A stretch of 64,000 nt of DNA from SIAJ01 sp963773845. GTDB taxonomy: Bacteria > Planctomycetota > Planctomycetia > Gemmatales > Gemmataceae. The first letter of the stretch is position 1, and each line of letters starts with the position of its first letter. Below the pieces are notes generated by a model, which had not been told where the DNA came from, did no database searches, and worked only from the letters and a program-made list of their open reading frames with translations. This document shows positions 17,467 through 29,163 of the stretch, in pieces. The stretch lies in contig CAVZCU010000017.1 in the NCBI GenBank assembly GCA_963773845.1, forward strand, positions 310,001 to 374,000, given 5' to 3'. A program made the position numbers and the translations under genes.

Positions 17467-18603
17467 TTAAACGAAATGATCGTCCCCGCGCTCGGCGCCG
17501 AGTGATGTCAGCGGGCTGGCTCTGCGCATCCAGGCGCTGGTTTGCCAGTTGTCCGGCCTGGCGTCAGTCGGCCAAATGTCCGGCAATGTCAACCGAAAAT
17601 AGCCCGCGAGCGCGGAAGCGAATGGCTCATAGAGCTGGCGCAGTTCCGTCAATTCCGCACGGGCAGCTGAATCATCGTGGATCGTCACGCCGCGCGATTG
17701 GAGTGCTGCCAACAGCTCTTTGAGCCGCTCGTCCGGCAGGCGGTTGCACGTCATCGCGCCCGGCGGCCGTCGCATCACGAGTGACAAGTCGACCAATGCA
17801 TGCCGAGCCATCGCGAACGTCAGGCGCGCCTGATGACGTTCAATTCCGTCGATGACCGATAATCCCAGGGCCGTCACATCGAGAATGGACGTCATGGCGG
17901 CGAGCCAATTTTGATTGTCGTGCTGCGAGCGATAATACCCCAGAACGGGATACGAAAGCTGGGCCTCCAAAACTTCCGCCACCCATTTTTCGGCATCATC
18001 CAAGAGCCGATTCACGATCGAGCCATCGGCTGGGCCTGGTGGAAAGCGCAGCAGCATTTGCGCCGCCGACGGTGGCGAACTGGCACGCGCATCCAGAATC
18101 GCGATCAACGATTCACGCCGGCCAAACGCCTGATAGAGAACCGGCATATAGCTGATGACGACGGCGAAGTAACCTAAGCCCGTGGCCGACTCGATGACGG
18201 CGAGCGCACGCGATAAATTCCCGATCGGAATGACATCGCCGTATCCAAGCGTGGTGAACGTCACCCCGCTGAAATAGATCGACTGCGCGAACCCCCCGTC
18301 CCGTGGTGAAACCGAGTCGTGCAGCAGGCCGAATCCGAGGATCAGGCCGGCGCCCCAAATCGCAAACAGCACCAACAGCGACAGCGGACCAAAGACGCTT
18401 AGCAAGGTTTCCTTGCGACGTCCCGGCGACAATAGATCGGCGACCGCAGTCCACGCATGCCAGGCCGAACGGTAATAGAGACGCGTCAGCCGAAGTCGCC
18501 GCGTGACATGGCGGGGCAGCACGAGTCCTTCGAAAGCCTCGACCAGCACGATCAGGATTACCAGTGCGCCCGCGATCGCAAGAACGACGCTCATGAGGGG
18601 CAT
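17467..18603 (-). CDS. Potassium-channel-like membrane protein
   Basis: The protein is 378 residues. The N-terminal helix (VVLAIAGALVILIVLVEAF), a second near residue 75-92, the pore segment with selectivity filter TTLGYGDVIP (about residues 116-125) and a following helix (ALAVIESATGLGYFAVVISY) are the Ion_trans_2 layout of two-helix potassium channels. The 220-residue cytoplasmic part is mostly helical and unrecognised; it lacks an obvious RCK/TrkA Rossmann motif. The frame is intact. It is divergent from the sigma-factor gene at 18714. Confidence 0.75.
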   Translation of the reverse strand: MPLMSVVLAIAGALVILIVLVEAFEGLVLPRHVTRRLRLTRLYYRSAWHAWTAVADLLSPGRRKETLLSVFGPLSLLVLFAIWGAGLILGFGLLHDSVSPRDGGFAQSIYFSGVTFTTLGYGDVIPIGNLSRALAVIESATGLGYFAVVISYMPVLYQAFGRRESLIAILDARASSPPSAAQMLLRFPPGPADGSIVNRLLDDAEKWVAEVLEAQLSYPVLGYYRSQHDNQNWLAAMTSILDVTALGLSVIDGIERHQARLTFAMARHALVDLSLVMRRPPGAMTCNRLPDERLKELLAALQSRGVTIHDDSAARAELTELRQLYEPFASALAGYFRLTLPDIWPTDARPDNWQTSAWMRRASPLTSLGAERGDDHFV

Positions 18604-18713
18604 CGTAGGGTTGAAGCCGGTAGCCGCCCAAGGGACCTGAAATGGGCACTGCGGTTTTCGGCCTCCTGCTTTCCCGGTACATGCCCGCGAAGGTGTCTGT
18701 TATACTACCGGGC

Positions 18714-19336
18714 ATGTTGTGGGACGGTGTCCATGCCCTGGTGCAACGAGCGAAAAGTGGCGAGCGCGAGGCCGTCGATGCGCTTTACCGTTTGACCCTG
18801 CCCTACCTCTGTCGGTTGGCGCAGAAGCTGATGGGGCCCGGCTGGCCGGACAAGAGCGTTTCGGATTTGATTCAGCAATCGTGGCTGCGCCCTGGCAAGG
18901 GATTCAGAGCCTTCAGGGGGCAGACAACGATGCGAACACGGGTGCGATCCTTCGCGCCTGGCTCGCACGGACGATGAAAAACGTCCAGCATAACGACGTT
19001 CGGTTCCACAATGCCCTGTGCCGCAACTCGCCGATGGACGTCGTCCGAATCGGCACGCCGGGCGGCGACGATTCGGCCTATCACGCGCCCGAGCCGCCTG
19101 GTCGCGAGGCGACGCCAAGTACGGACATGCGCCAAGTCGAACAGCGCGAGCGGATCGAGCAGGCTCTGCTCGCGCTCGACGACGCGGCGGACGCGGACAT
19201 CGTTCGTTGGCGGTTTTTCGATGGTATGTCGCTGGCCGAGATCGGTCAGCGGCTGGGCCGCGACGAGAGCACGGTGCGTTATCGACTGCAACGGGCCCTT
19301 GATGGGCTCGGCGAGCAATTGCGAGACTGGCAATGA
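18714..19336 (+). CDS. ECF-type RNA polymerase sigma factor, frameshifted
   Basis: Region 2 is seen in the first frame (RAKSGEREAVDALYRLTLPY, SVSDLIQQSWLR). After a frame change near 18890 the chain continues (WQGIQSLQGADND, ILRAWLARTMKNV) into region 4 (ALLALDDAADADIVRWRFF, SLAEIGQRLGRDESTVRYRL). It would direct RNA polymerase to dedicated promoters. Its TGA overlaps the kinase ATG (ATGA at 19333), the usual planctomycete sigma-kinase pairing in which the kinase is thought to control the sigma factor. TATACT at about 18700 could be a -10 element. About 207 residues when repaired. Confidence 0.75.
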
Positions 19337-22300
19337 CGGAGCGCTCCGAACCCGACGGCGGTACTGACCACGAGCCTACTCTCCTATCACACGACCCATC
19401 GGACCCGGTCCTGCAGCGTCTCACCGAGGATTTCCTGACCCGTCTGGAAGCCGGCGAAGATCCCGACTCGACGGAATACGTGCTCGCCCACCCTTCGATT
19501 GCCGACAAACTCGAACGGAATTTGCAAGTCATCGAACTTCTCGAGCGGGCCAGGCCACGGAAAACCGGCGATGCGACTGAGGTCGCGCCCCTGCGAACGG
19601 AATTGGGACGATATCGGATCGATGGAATCCTCGGCAGTGGCGCGTCGGCGGTCGTTTATCGCGCCTTCGATCCGAAATTTCAGCGCCGTGGCGCTCAAGG
19701 TCATGCGCTGGTGCGGAGCGGGCGAGTCGAATCTCGTCAGCCGCTTTTGGCGCGATGCACGAATCGCCGCTCGGCTGCGGCACCCGAACATCGTGCCCGT
19801 CCACGATGCCGGCGAACTCGAAGGCGTTCGCTACATCGATATGGAATTGATTCGCGGCGAAACGCTCCAGGAGCAATTGCAGCGAAGCGACGACCGCCCG
19901 ATGCCATTTCGCACGTCGACCGAACTGATTCTCAAATTGGCGTCAGCCCTGCAATACGCTCATGACGCCGGCATCATTCACCGCGACATCAAGCCATCCA
20001 ACATTCTCATCGACGAGCGCGGCGAACCCCAATTGACCGACTTCGGGCTCGCTCGATCCGGAACCGACGATGAATCGCTGACAGCGCTCGGCCAGATTAT
20101 TGGCACGCCGGCGTACATGTCACCCGAGCAGGCCGAGGGACATGGGAATTCCGCCGACCATCGTACCGACACTTATAGTTTGGGGGTCGTTCTTTACCGG
20201 CTTCTCGCGGGCAAGCTGCCGTTTGCACCGAATGACTCACTCATTCAACTTCTGGCCAAAATCAGCAATGAGGAACCGCCCAGGCCGCGAACCGTCAATC
20301 CGGCAATTCCGCACGATCTCGAGACGATTTGCCTCAAGGCGATGGCGAAAGCGCCCGGCGACCGGTTCGCCACCGCTCGAGCTTTCGCCGACGAATTGTG
20401 GCGTTGGCTCAGCGATGAGCCGCTAACGATCCGTCCGCTGTCCCCCTTCGACAAAGTGCGACGTTGGGCCCGTCGCCATCGGGCCCTGACGCGAATGCTG
20501 ATGGTTGCGGGCATGTTGCTTGTCGTCGTTTGTGCGGGCCTCGGCTGGGTGATTTGGGACCAGCGTGAGCAACGCTACCAAGCGGAGCTGAAGAGCCTCG
20601 ACGAGCAGCAGAAAGCCGAGTCGGCCCGACAACTCCGCGAAGTCGAAGCGGACAAGCGAGCGGAACTGGAAGCCTGGGCATTACTTCGCCGGGCTCGCGT
20701 TCGCCTCCGGATTCCCACTTTTGGCCGCCGCTCCGAAACGCACGAAATGCTGGCGCAGGCCGCGGCGATCAAGAACTCCCTGGCGGCAAGCGACGCTCGC
20801 GATCACCTCGGGCTCGAGATCCGCTCGATTTTCGCGGCGTCCATGCGCGACGTGGATGTGCGGATCGATCCCATTCCGGTTGAGTTGCCGGTGGTCTATT
20901 ACCAGGCATGGCAGGCGGCGTTGCACCCCAATCGCGAAGAAATTGTCATCGGCACTCATCTCGGGCCGATCCGTTGGCAGCGCGGCCAGGCGGTCAAGCT
21001 GCCGGCCGGTCTGGATGCGATCAAGCCCCGACCGCAACCCGTCTTTAGCCCTGATGGAAAGTACTTGGCGATTTATCAACACGACGGCGGCTTAACGCTC
21101 TGGGACGATCGCGCCAGCCGCCGCATTGCGACTTATTCGGCGACGGAGAACGGGGCGATACTCGATATCGCCTTTGCCGACGGTGCGCTTCGCATCTGCC
21201 ATGAGGATGGAATGACGCGGACCGTATCCGTGCCGGGCTTGAATCCCATATCCGAGTGGCGACTGGAAACGGAATCGCTCGCGGCGGCTCGCTTCAGCGC
21301 CGATGGCAAGGCGATTGCTGCCGGCTCGAATGATGGCCGAGTGACGTTATGGTCCATTGCGGAGCGGAAGCGGCATCGGGAATTCCAGGCGGGCCGGTTC
21401 GCCGTCACCGCATTGGCGTGGTCAGCGGACAGCCGCCTTGTCGCGGCCGGTATTGAAGACGGGGCCGTGCAAGTTTGGAACGCCCTGGATGGTACGCGAT
21501 CACTGCAATTAGCAACTCCATGGCCGAGCGTCGGCAAACTTGAATTCGCGATGGACGGCCGCTGGTTGATGGGGGGAGGACGCGAAGGCGAAATGACCGC
21601 GTGGGAGATCGAGACTGGTCGCCCCATCATTTCGGCGCCGTACATCCCCAGTTCATTTTCCAGGTCGGGCCAGAGATTCGCCGGCAGCAGCAATCGACGT
21701 GTCGCCTTTTGCGATTTGATACTGCCCAAGTCGGTCCGCGAGTTTACAGGCCATCGCACCACGATTGATCGGATCGTCTGGAGCCGCGACTGCCGGCGGC
21801 TGGCAACTCTGGACCATTCCTTCGAGCTGCGCGTCTGGGATGTCGAAACCGGTCGCCCGGTTTGTCGGGCGCCGCTGCCGCGCGGCAGCTACTCGTCCGC
21901 GAATTCGGGGATCGCTTTGAGCGATTCCGGATCAACGGTGGCTTTTTGCAATGGCGGAGAATGGAGCAAGCTGGAGTTGCACGACGCCAACACCGGCCAA
22001 CTCCTTTCGCCGGCTCGACGATTACCGACGGGTGTCGATCGGCTCGCCTGCGCCGGCGGCGAGCGGTTCGTCCTGGTGCGCGAGGAACGTTCGCAATCCG
22101 GTTGGCAGTCCGTCGTCTATGAATTCGACCGAAATCTGGTTCTCGGCCAGCCCCGCCTTCTACGGCCTCCGCAGTCCGGGGAAAGCGGGTTTCACGCATC
22201 GAATCTGACCGACGATGGCCGATATTACTGCTGGATCGGCCCACGAAAACCGGCGTCGCATATGCGCTTGGAACTCTACGATGTCGCCACGGGAACGCTC

Positions 22301-22732
22301 GCGAGGACGTTCCCCTGTCCCCAATTAAAAGAGGTACAGAGCTGGGGCGGCGGAATCAGCGGCGATGGGCGCTTTCTCTGGATCCGCGACGAGCCTTTGG
22401 GAAGCGGAATGATGTATGACTTGACTACCGACGGACCGCCCACGCGGGGCGAGGCGCTTCTCAATTTCTCGCGCGATCGGCACTGGCAGGCAATCGTCAA
22501 AGGCACTGATGGCTTCCAGGAACGATTGCCGTCAATTCTGTTGAAACGCTCGTCCGATCCGGAGCCGTGGCTGCAACTCAGTTGCAGCGACCTTGTGGGC
22601 ACCGGGCCCGGGGTCTTCAGCCCGGATGGCCGGTACCTCGCCTGGATCAGTCAGAACGGCGCCTTCACCATCACGGACCTACCGCTTTTAGAGCGCGAAG
22701 TGGAAGCGTTCGAGCGCTCGCTCGATCGGTAA
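19333..22732 (+). CDS. Ser/Thr protein kinase with membrane helix and WD40 propeller, frameshifted
   Basis: This gene spans about 1130 codons. The kinase starts at YRIDGILGSGASAVVYRAFD. A frame change near 19695, just before the lysine strand VALKVM, is followed by HRDIKPSNILID, DFGLA, GTPAYMSPEQAEG and DTYSLGVVLYRLL. All catalytic motifs are present. A membrane helix (MLMVAGMLLVVVCAGLGWVIW, kept short here) separates it from a coiled segment and an outer WD40 domain with about ten blades (such as SPDGKYLAIY, SADGKAIAAGSNDGRVTLWS). It likely senses an envelope signal and acts on the overlapping sigma factor. The upstream 110 residues are a short regulatory region. Confidence 0.82.
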
Positions 22733-22950
22733 CTGAGAAATCCCCGTTGCCGATGGCTCTCCCGAGCCGTCCCGTAATCCACAACAGCGCAGGAGAGCCT
22801 TTCTCCGCAAATGGTTTAATGACAGCACAGCGGTGAATCGATCGCTCGATCCATTTTCAGCCACTTTTCGGTTTTCTTTCCCGCTTTTGATTGGATCGCG
22901 TGTCTGTCTGATTAGACTCGTCGAACCCATCCCATCGTGGAGAAACTCAC

Positions 22951-23361
22951 ATGCTCCGGCACATCGTCGCCGCTGTTTTGTGTTCGTTGTTGCTCCCGGC
23001 CGCCGTGCTCCGCGCGGATGAATCCAAGCACGAAACCGAGAAGTCCCCGCCAATCACCAAGGAATGGCTGCTCGGAACCTGGCAGAACCCGAAAAACAAG
23101 ACGATCACGCTCACGTTTCGGAAGGAGGGCGGCGGCACTCTCTCCGTCGTCGCGTTCGTCGCCGGCATGTTCAGCCAAACGAATGTCGCTTTCGAATACG
23201 TCATCGATGCCAAGACCAACAAAGTGAAAATGGACCAGGGTAAAGCGCACATCGGAACCGCGGAGCGTATGGCCGATGGCAAGCTGCGCGTCAACGCGCC
23301 GGGCGACGGACTCGTTAATGTTGCCTTCGAGCGAATCATCGAGGGGAAGCCCAAGAAATAA
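22951..23361 (+). CDS. Secreted lipocalin-like small protein (TIGR03066-like)
   Basis: The protein is 136 residues. MLRHIVAAVLCSLLLPAAVL..RA is a signal peptide. The mature part (EWLLGTWQNPKNKTITLTF, then DGKLRVNAPGDGLVNVAFER) has the GxW start and strand pattern of small lipocalin-like folds. It resembles the paralogous family TIGR03066 described from Gemmata, but this is by pattern only. A similar sequence is inserted in the CHAT protein at about 28260-28470. No operon partner is obvious. Confidence 0.55.
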   Translation: MLRHIVAAVLCSLLLPAAVLRADESKHETEKSPPITKEWLLGTWQNPKNKTITLTFRKEGGGTLSVVAFVAGMFSQTNVAFEYVIDAKTNKVKMDQGKAHIGTAERMADGKLRVNAPGDGLVNVAFERIIEGKPKK

Positions 23362-23420
23362 TCGTCGCGAGACTCGCAGTCCGCGATCAATTCCGCGCAG
23401 AACAATTGGGAGACGGTAGC

Positions 23421-25133
23421 ATGGCGATTCGCATTCAATGTCCCGGTTGCGACAAGACGCTCAAGGCCCGCGACGAATTGGCCGGCAAGCGGCTCAAATG
23501 CCCCGGCTGTGGCGCCGCGGTAGTGGTGCCTGAGCTGGTCATGGCTGCGGCCCAACCGCCCGTTCCACCGATTTCGTCGGCGCGCGCGGAAGATTTGCCG
23601 GAACGGCTGCCCGATGCCAAGCCAAGGCGTCGACGTGGCCTTGAGGGATTGTCGCCGGACTACCGGATCCAGCTTGGCCGGTGGTTCGCGGCTTCGCAGC
23701 CGCATTTCGGCAAGGTCGTCGGCCCGTCGATTGGCTACTTCCTGCTATTCGTCGTGATTTACATCGTCGTGGTTCTGTTGCATTTCATCATCATCGGCTT
23801 TCTGCTCGACCCGTTCCTCATTCCGGCGTTGGCGATCGGAATGCACATCGTCTGTCAACGGCAGCTCAAGGGAAAGCCCTGGACGTTCGGCACGTTCTTT
23901 TCTGGGTTTCGCTTCGTTTGGCCGTTGGCAGCTCGGGGTCTCTTGTTGTTGTTGGTTCCGGTCGTGTTCGCACTGCCGGTTCTCGTAATGTCGATCATCA
24001 TGAGCGCGGCATTTCCCGGAGCCGAGCAGCCGCCCCTTGTCGTGGGAATCGTGGCGGCGGTCATGTTTGCCAGTGCCTGCGGAATGATTTACGTCGGTGT
24101 GCGGCTGACATTCTTTTCGCACTGGCTCATCATCGATCGCCAGTGCGGCGCAATCGAGGCGCTCAAAGGAAGTTGGATTCTCAGTCGCGGCCATTTCTGG
24201 GGCCTGATTGGGACGATGCTCTTTGTGCTCCTTTGTGTCGAACTCGCCAGCCTGATCACACTCGGGATCGGGGCGCTCTTCGCGCTACCACGCGCCGTCC
24301 TCATGCTCAATGCCGGCTATCTCATGGTCGCCGGCTCGGAACCGATGCCGGGTGTCGAACCGATCGAGCCGGCGCCACCTCGGAAAATCGTTCCCGCATG
24401 GGCCTTTGTGGGCGCATTCGCCGCGGCAATGATTTTGTTCGGCGTCGTCGTTGGCTTCGGTTCATCGATGGCTCAAGCCGAACAGCGAGAGCGAATCGCA
24501 ACCAGTCGCGAGAAAGATCGCGTTCGGTTGGAGCGAAGCTTCCGCGAACAGGAGGCCACGGCGGCTCGTGAGCGTGAAGAAGCCGATCGCCTGGCAAAGG
24601 ACAGCGTCGCCTTCTTCCGCGACGGGGGCTGCTGGGCAATCGAGGTGTCCGAATTCGCGGGTGCCCAGGCTTCCCCATTCGCTGACGGGCCGCAGGGTCT
24701 TCCCGCCGGAAGAATCGACGGTAGAGGGATGATAGGCGGCGCAGAACCGAGACTGGTTAACGTCGTAGTATTCGGTCCGGTCGGGGTAACGAAGAAGCGT
24801 CCCCAGGTCAAAATCGGAGTGCCCGTTCTCGTCAATTCTGGCCGCACCGATGTTGTCGAGCGGCTGGAACGCGATCGAATGGAATTCAGCCCGCGCTGGC
24901 GAGCGTTTGTTCGAGAGTTCGCCGAGGCCATGACGCGCGGCGAAGTCGAAGCCGCAATGGTGCCAATCAAGCCGCCGAGCGGTGGCTCAGGGTTCGGCGG
25001 CGCGGCTACAGGCGCTCCTCCGCCCGGGGGCGCGGGCATCGGCAGCGCGCCCGACGAGGGAGCGTCGGCGCGCGGATGTCCCAAGAATTGCCGTACGGCA
25101 CACCCGTGCCGCTCGACAAAGCGCAACTTCTGA
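23421..25133 (+). CDS. Zinc-ribbon multi-pass membrane protein
   Basis: The protein is 570 residues, starting MAIRIQCPGCDKTLKARDEL with CPGC...CPGC, a typical planctomycete N-terminal zinc ribbon. Six or seven hydrophobic segments follow between residues 100 and 340 (for example YFLLFVVIYIVVVLLHFIII and LLLLLVPVVFALPVLVMSII), then a charged coiled coil and a soluble domain (FFRDGGCWAIEVSEFAG). The Gly/Pro-rich C-terminus may be a read-through tail. GGGAG lies upstream of ATG 23421. Function unknown. Confidence 0.6.
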   Translation: MAIRIQCPGCDKTLKARDELAGKRLKCPGCGAAVVVPELVMAAAQPPVPPISSARAEDLPERLPDAKPRRRRGLEGLSPDYRIQLGRWFAASQPHFGKVVGPSIGYFLLFVVIYIVVVLLHFIIIGFLLDPFLIPALAIGMHIVCQRQLKGKPWTFGTFFSGFRFVWPLAARGLLLLLVPVVFALPVLVMSIIMSAAFPGAEQPPLVVGIVAAVMFASACGMIYVGVRLTFFSHWLIIDRQCGAIEALKGSWILSRGHFWGLIGTMLFVLLCVELASLITLGIGALFALPRAVLMLNAGYLMVAGSEPMPGVEPIEPAPPRKIVPAWAFVGAFAAAMILFGVVVGFGSSMAQAEQRERIATSREKDRVRLERSFREQEATAAREREEADRLAKDSVAFFRDGGCWAIEVSEFAGAQASPFADGPQGLPAGRIDGRGMIGGAEPRLVNVVVFGPVGVTKKRPQVKIGVPVLVNSGRTDVVERLERDRMEFSPRWRAFVREFAEAMTRGEVEAAMVPIKPPSGGSGFGGAATGAPPPGGAGIGSAPDEGASARGCPKNCRTAHPCRSTKRNF

Positions 25134-25453
25134 CCAGCCAACGCCTACTGCAGTTGTGGGGCGGGCAGGGAAAGCGATAACGAGACAACGGGTCCATTCG
25201 CATGTCGCGTCGTTCAACTATTGGACCGTGGTCGTTTTAAGACGACCGGCAGAAAAGCTTTCATCCGCCGGTGGCCTATAGATCCTCGTGGCCCGCAGTT
25301 CTCGGGATGGCTTGCGGCTTCCCAGTTGGCCTATCTTCCCAAACCGATTTTGCGCATAATCCTTGCCCGGAATCCCGGCGAGCGTCGAGGCGTCACCCGA
25401 CGTTAAGTGTCACGTCAGGCGGATGCCTCGACTCTCGCCGATTGAACTCACGG

Positions 25454-28400
25454 ATGAGTCGCATGCTTCGCGCCGTTCTCGTTATCTTCCTCTTCGCTGT
25501 TCCCGCACTCGCTCAGTCCGAAGCGGATGTGATCAACGCGTACAACCGCGGCAACCAGTTCAAGGCGGCCTTTCGCTATGCCGAGGCCGACCAGGAGTAC
25601 AAGCGCGGCCTCGACTTCGCGTTGCGGGTCTATGGCGAGAGCCACAAGAATACGGCCCTCCTCCTGCACGCCATGGGCGATCTCTACGAGAAGCAAGGCA
25701 AATTCGATGATTCGGCCAAGCAGTATGGCCGCAGTCTCAAGATCCGAGAGAAGGTCAATGGCCCGGATACGGTGGACGTCGCGACCGAATTGTCGGCGCT
25801 CGCCTCCGTGACATTCGAACTCAAGAAACCGGCCGAGGCCGCGAAGATGCTCGCACGAGCGCTCGCCATTCGCGAAAAGCGCAACGGCGAGGACAGCACC
25901 GAAGTGGCGGACACGCTCAACGACATGGCCATCCTGGCCAGCCGGTCCGGAAAGCCGGGCGAAGCAGAAAAGCTCTACCGTCGCAGCCTGATCATCCGTG
26001 AAAAGATCGACGGGCCGAACAGCCTTGTCGTCGCCCAGAGCTTGAGCAATCTCGGCCTCGCGCTCCACGATCTCGAACAGTACAAAGACGCCGAAGACGC
26101 CCACCGTCGGGCGCTGGCCATCCGCGAGAAGGCGAAAGGCCCAGACGATCCAATCGCCGCGGAAAGCCTGAACAATCTGGCCATCTTGCTTCGCGATCTC
26201 GGCCGATATCCGGAAGCCGAAGATCTGCATCGCCGGGCGCTCAAGATTCGCGAGACGACACTCGGCATGGACCACGTCAAAACCGCGTCGAGCGTGAATA
26301 ACCTGGCGATTTTGTGCATGGATCAGGGGCGGTATGTCGAGGCCTCCGGCCTTTTCCGCCGAGTGCTGGTCATTTACGTGAAGGCCTACGGAACCAATCA
26401 TCCCGCGGTTGCCGACGCACTGAGCAACCTCAGCCAATTGGAACGAAATCGCGGGCGCTATGCTGATGCCGAGCGAGACGATCGCCAGGCGCTGGCGATC
26501 GTCGAAAAGGTTTATGGCCCGAATCACGAAGCCATCGTTGGCAAGTTGAACAGCCTGGCTGCTCTGCTCGCCGAACAAGCGAAGTACCCCGAGGCCGAGA
26601 CGCTATTCCGTCGCGCGCTCAAGATTCGCGAGACCGCCTTGGGCCCGAAACACGAACTGGTCGCCGACAGTCTCGATTTCCTTGCCAATCTGGAGGTCGA
26701 TGCCGGCCGGCCCGCGGATGCGCGCCCGCTGCTCGAACGGGCGTTCCAGATTCGCGAAGAGGTATTTGGCCCCGAGCATCCGGCGGTCGCGCAGGCGGCC
26801 AATTCGCTGGCGATCGCCCTCGGCAAGAGCGGCGATCGCAAATCCGCCGAGGTCATTCTCAAAAAGAACCTGGCGAGCGTCGAAAAGACGTTCGGCAAAC
26901 AGCATCCGGCCTACGCGGATGCGGTGTTCAACCTGGCGGGGTGCTTCTACGATGCCGGCCGCTATGCCGAAGCCGCGGACGCCTACCGCGAAGTACTGCC
27001 GCTCTTTGAGAAGATTCTGGGCGAACGTCATCCCCAGGTTGCCGACGCGCTGGCTAATCTCGGCAACTGTCTGCGCGCTAACGGGAAGTATGACGACGCC
27101 GCCAAGCTCCACCAGCGCGCCCGCGAGATCATGCAGAAGGCATTTGGCCAGGACCACCCGGCGGTATCTGCGAGTGTGGACAATCTGGCGGTCGATGCCT
27201 GGCTCGGCGGCCGGCGAGAAGTGGCCCTTTCGCTCTTCGACGATCAACGAAAATCCGCCCAGCACTACATGCTTCACGACTTGCCATTCCAGCGCGCTGC
27301 CGAGCACCGCGAGTTTCTCGCGACTACCGAGGTGCAGCAATTCGCTCGTGCCTTGACGCTCGCACGGGAAATGGGCAAGAACCAGGACGCGGTGCGCAAA
27401 TCCGCCGAGTGGCTTGCCAACGGCAAGGCGACGGCCGTCGAAGCCCGCACCCTGCGCGCTCGGCTGGATCGCGATATCACGGAGCCGGAAGCACGCAAGG
27501 CGCTTGCGAACATGATCGACTTGCGGGGCGCGAAGCGGCTCTGGGCCTTCGGGAAAATGGTGCGGCCGCGGGAAACGTTCGCAGGCTGCGCATGGAGACC
27601 TGGGTCCGCCGCCGGCTCGTGGAGCAATCGCTTGCCAGCGCGATTAACCCCCGGTGGGTCGAATTGGATGCGATCCGCCAGGCGCTGCCGAAAGATGGCG
27701 TGCTCGTGGACATCGTCCGATTTCGACCGGCCCGGGTTGCCAAGAAAGGCGACGAGCCAGCGTGGCAATCGCCGCATTATGTGGCCTGGGTGATTCCGCC
27801 GACGGGCGACGTAGCCATTGTCGATCTCGGCGAGGCCGTCCTGGTCGACGACGCCATCCACGCCGCCCGCAAGCTGGTCACGAGCACCGCCGAGCGCTCC
27901 CGCGAGATCGGCGAACAGAAGGCCGAGCAACGAGTGATGGCGGCCTTGCAACGCGTGTCCGACCTGGTGCTCAAGCCGATCGCTCCGCACTTGAAGGATG
28001 TGAAAAACTTGATCGTCAGTCCCGACGGCGCTTTGTGGCTCGCTCCCTGGGCGGCATTGCCGTTCCATGGCGAGCAGTATTTGGTGGAAACGTTCACGCC
28101 ACGGCTGGTGGTCAGTGCGCGCGATCTCGTGCGGCCGGCCGCATCGGACAAATTGGAAACATCCGCTGCTCTGGTGCTCGCCGACCCGAACTTTGACGCT
28201 CAACCAGTTGCCGGCCAGCCGGCCCTCAACGGCATGGAAGCAACGGGTAAGCTCGCGGATTTCGAAGCGACGTTCGTGTTCGATGAGGCCGGCAAACTGA
28301 CCGTTCGTGTTCCCGAAGGGGACGTTATCGGCCAGGGAACGTGGAAGCGAGATGGCGACGTTGTTCGCATGGAGACCGAGCGATCGGAATACGAAGGCAA

Positions 28401-29154
28401 GATTGTCGGCCGCTTCATCCAAGGTCAGCGGCGGTTCAAAGAAAAAACCAACGCGCTCGCCGAACCGTTCACAATTGAACTGCCGGAGTGCATGCCTTCG
28501 CAGGTGTCCGTCAACGGATTGCCAAAGATTAGGCCTTTGTCTCTCACGCGACTCGAAGGCGAGACGGCTGCATCGCACCTGAAATCGATTACGGGCAGCG
28601 AAGCGAAATTGTTGACGGAAGCCAACGCGACGGAAGCGGCGGTCAAGGCAGCGGCACGCCCCAAGGCACTCGTCGTCGCCACGCTCGGCTTCTTTGGGAC
28701 GGCGCCAAAGGATGAGGCGAAGGCGAGCGACCCGTTGACTCGCTGTGGTCTCATCCTGGCCGGTTACAACAAGCGCGGCAGTTTGCCCGCGAATGCCGAT
28801 GGCATGTTGAGCGGCTTGGAAATCGTCGTGCTCGATCTGCGTGGGACCAGCCTGGTCGTGCTCACCGGCTGCGACTCTGGACTCAGCGAGCCAATGGCCG
28901 CTGACAGCGTCGTTGCCATGCGGCAAGCATTTCAGCTGGCGGGTGCTCAGTGTGTGTTAGACACACTTTGGCCAATTCCAGCCACGGAGACCGGTCACCT
29001 GATGGGCCGCTTCTACGACCGGCTCGCGAGCGGCGCCAGTCGCGCCGAAGTGCTCGCGGCCGTGCAACGCGAAGCAATTCGCGATCGCCGAAAGCGAAAT
29101 GGCACCGCCCATCCATACTACTGGGCGGGTCTCGAATTGACGGGCCGAGAATGA
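25454..29154 (+). CDS. TPR-CHAT domain protein, frameshifted; CHAT histidine appears lost
   Basis: A signal-like N-terminus (MLRAVLVIFLFAVPALAQ) is followed by about fourteen 42-residue kinesin-light-chain-type TPRs (pattern YAEADQEYKRGLDFALRVYG). A frame change near 27585 leads to WVRRRLVEQSLASAINPRW and a CHAT domain: DGVLVDIVRFR, LIVSPDGALWLAPWAALPF, LTGCDSG and LAGAQCVLDTLWPIPA. CHAT domains are caspase-like peptidases needing His and Cys. The Cys is present, but the His position reads VVATLGFFG (Leu instead of His). About 75 extra residues resembling the lipocalin-like protein at 22951 are inserted after LVLADPNFD. It may be a pseudo-protease scaffold. Confidence 0.78.
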
Positions 29155-29163
29155 GCCCGGTAA

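Noticed and set aside
20245..21762. Long antisense open frames opposite the kinase-WD40 gene
   Set aside because: Shadows of a GC-rich coding strand; the sense frame has clear kinase and WD motifs.
25271..25453. 61 extra N-terminal residues for the TPR-CHAT protein
   Set aside because: They precede a proper signal-like start at 25454 and have no protein-like pattern.
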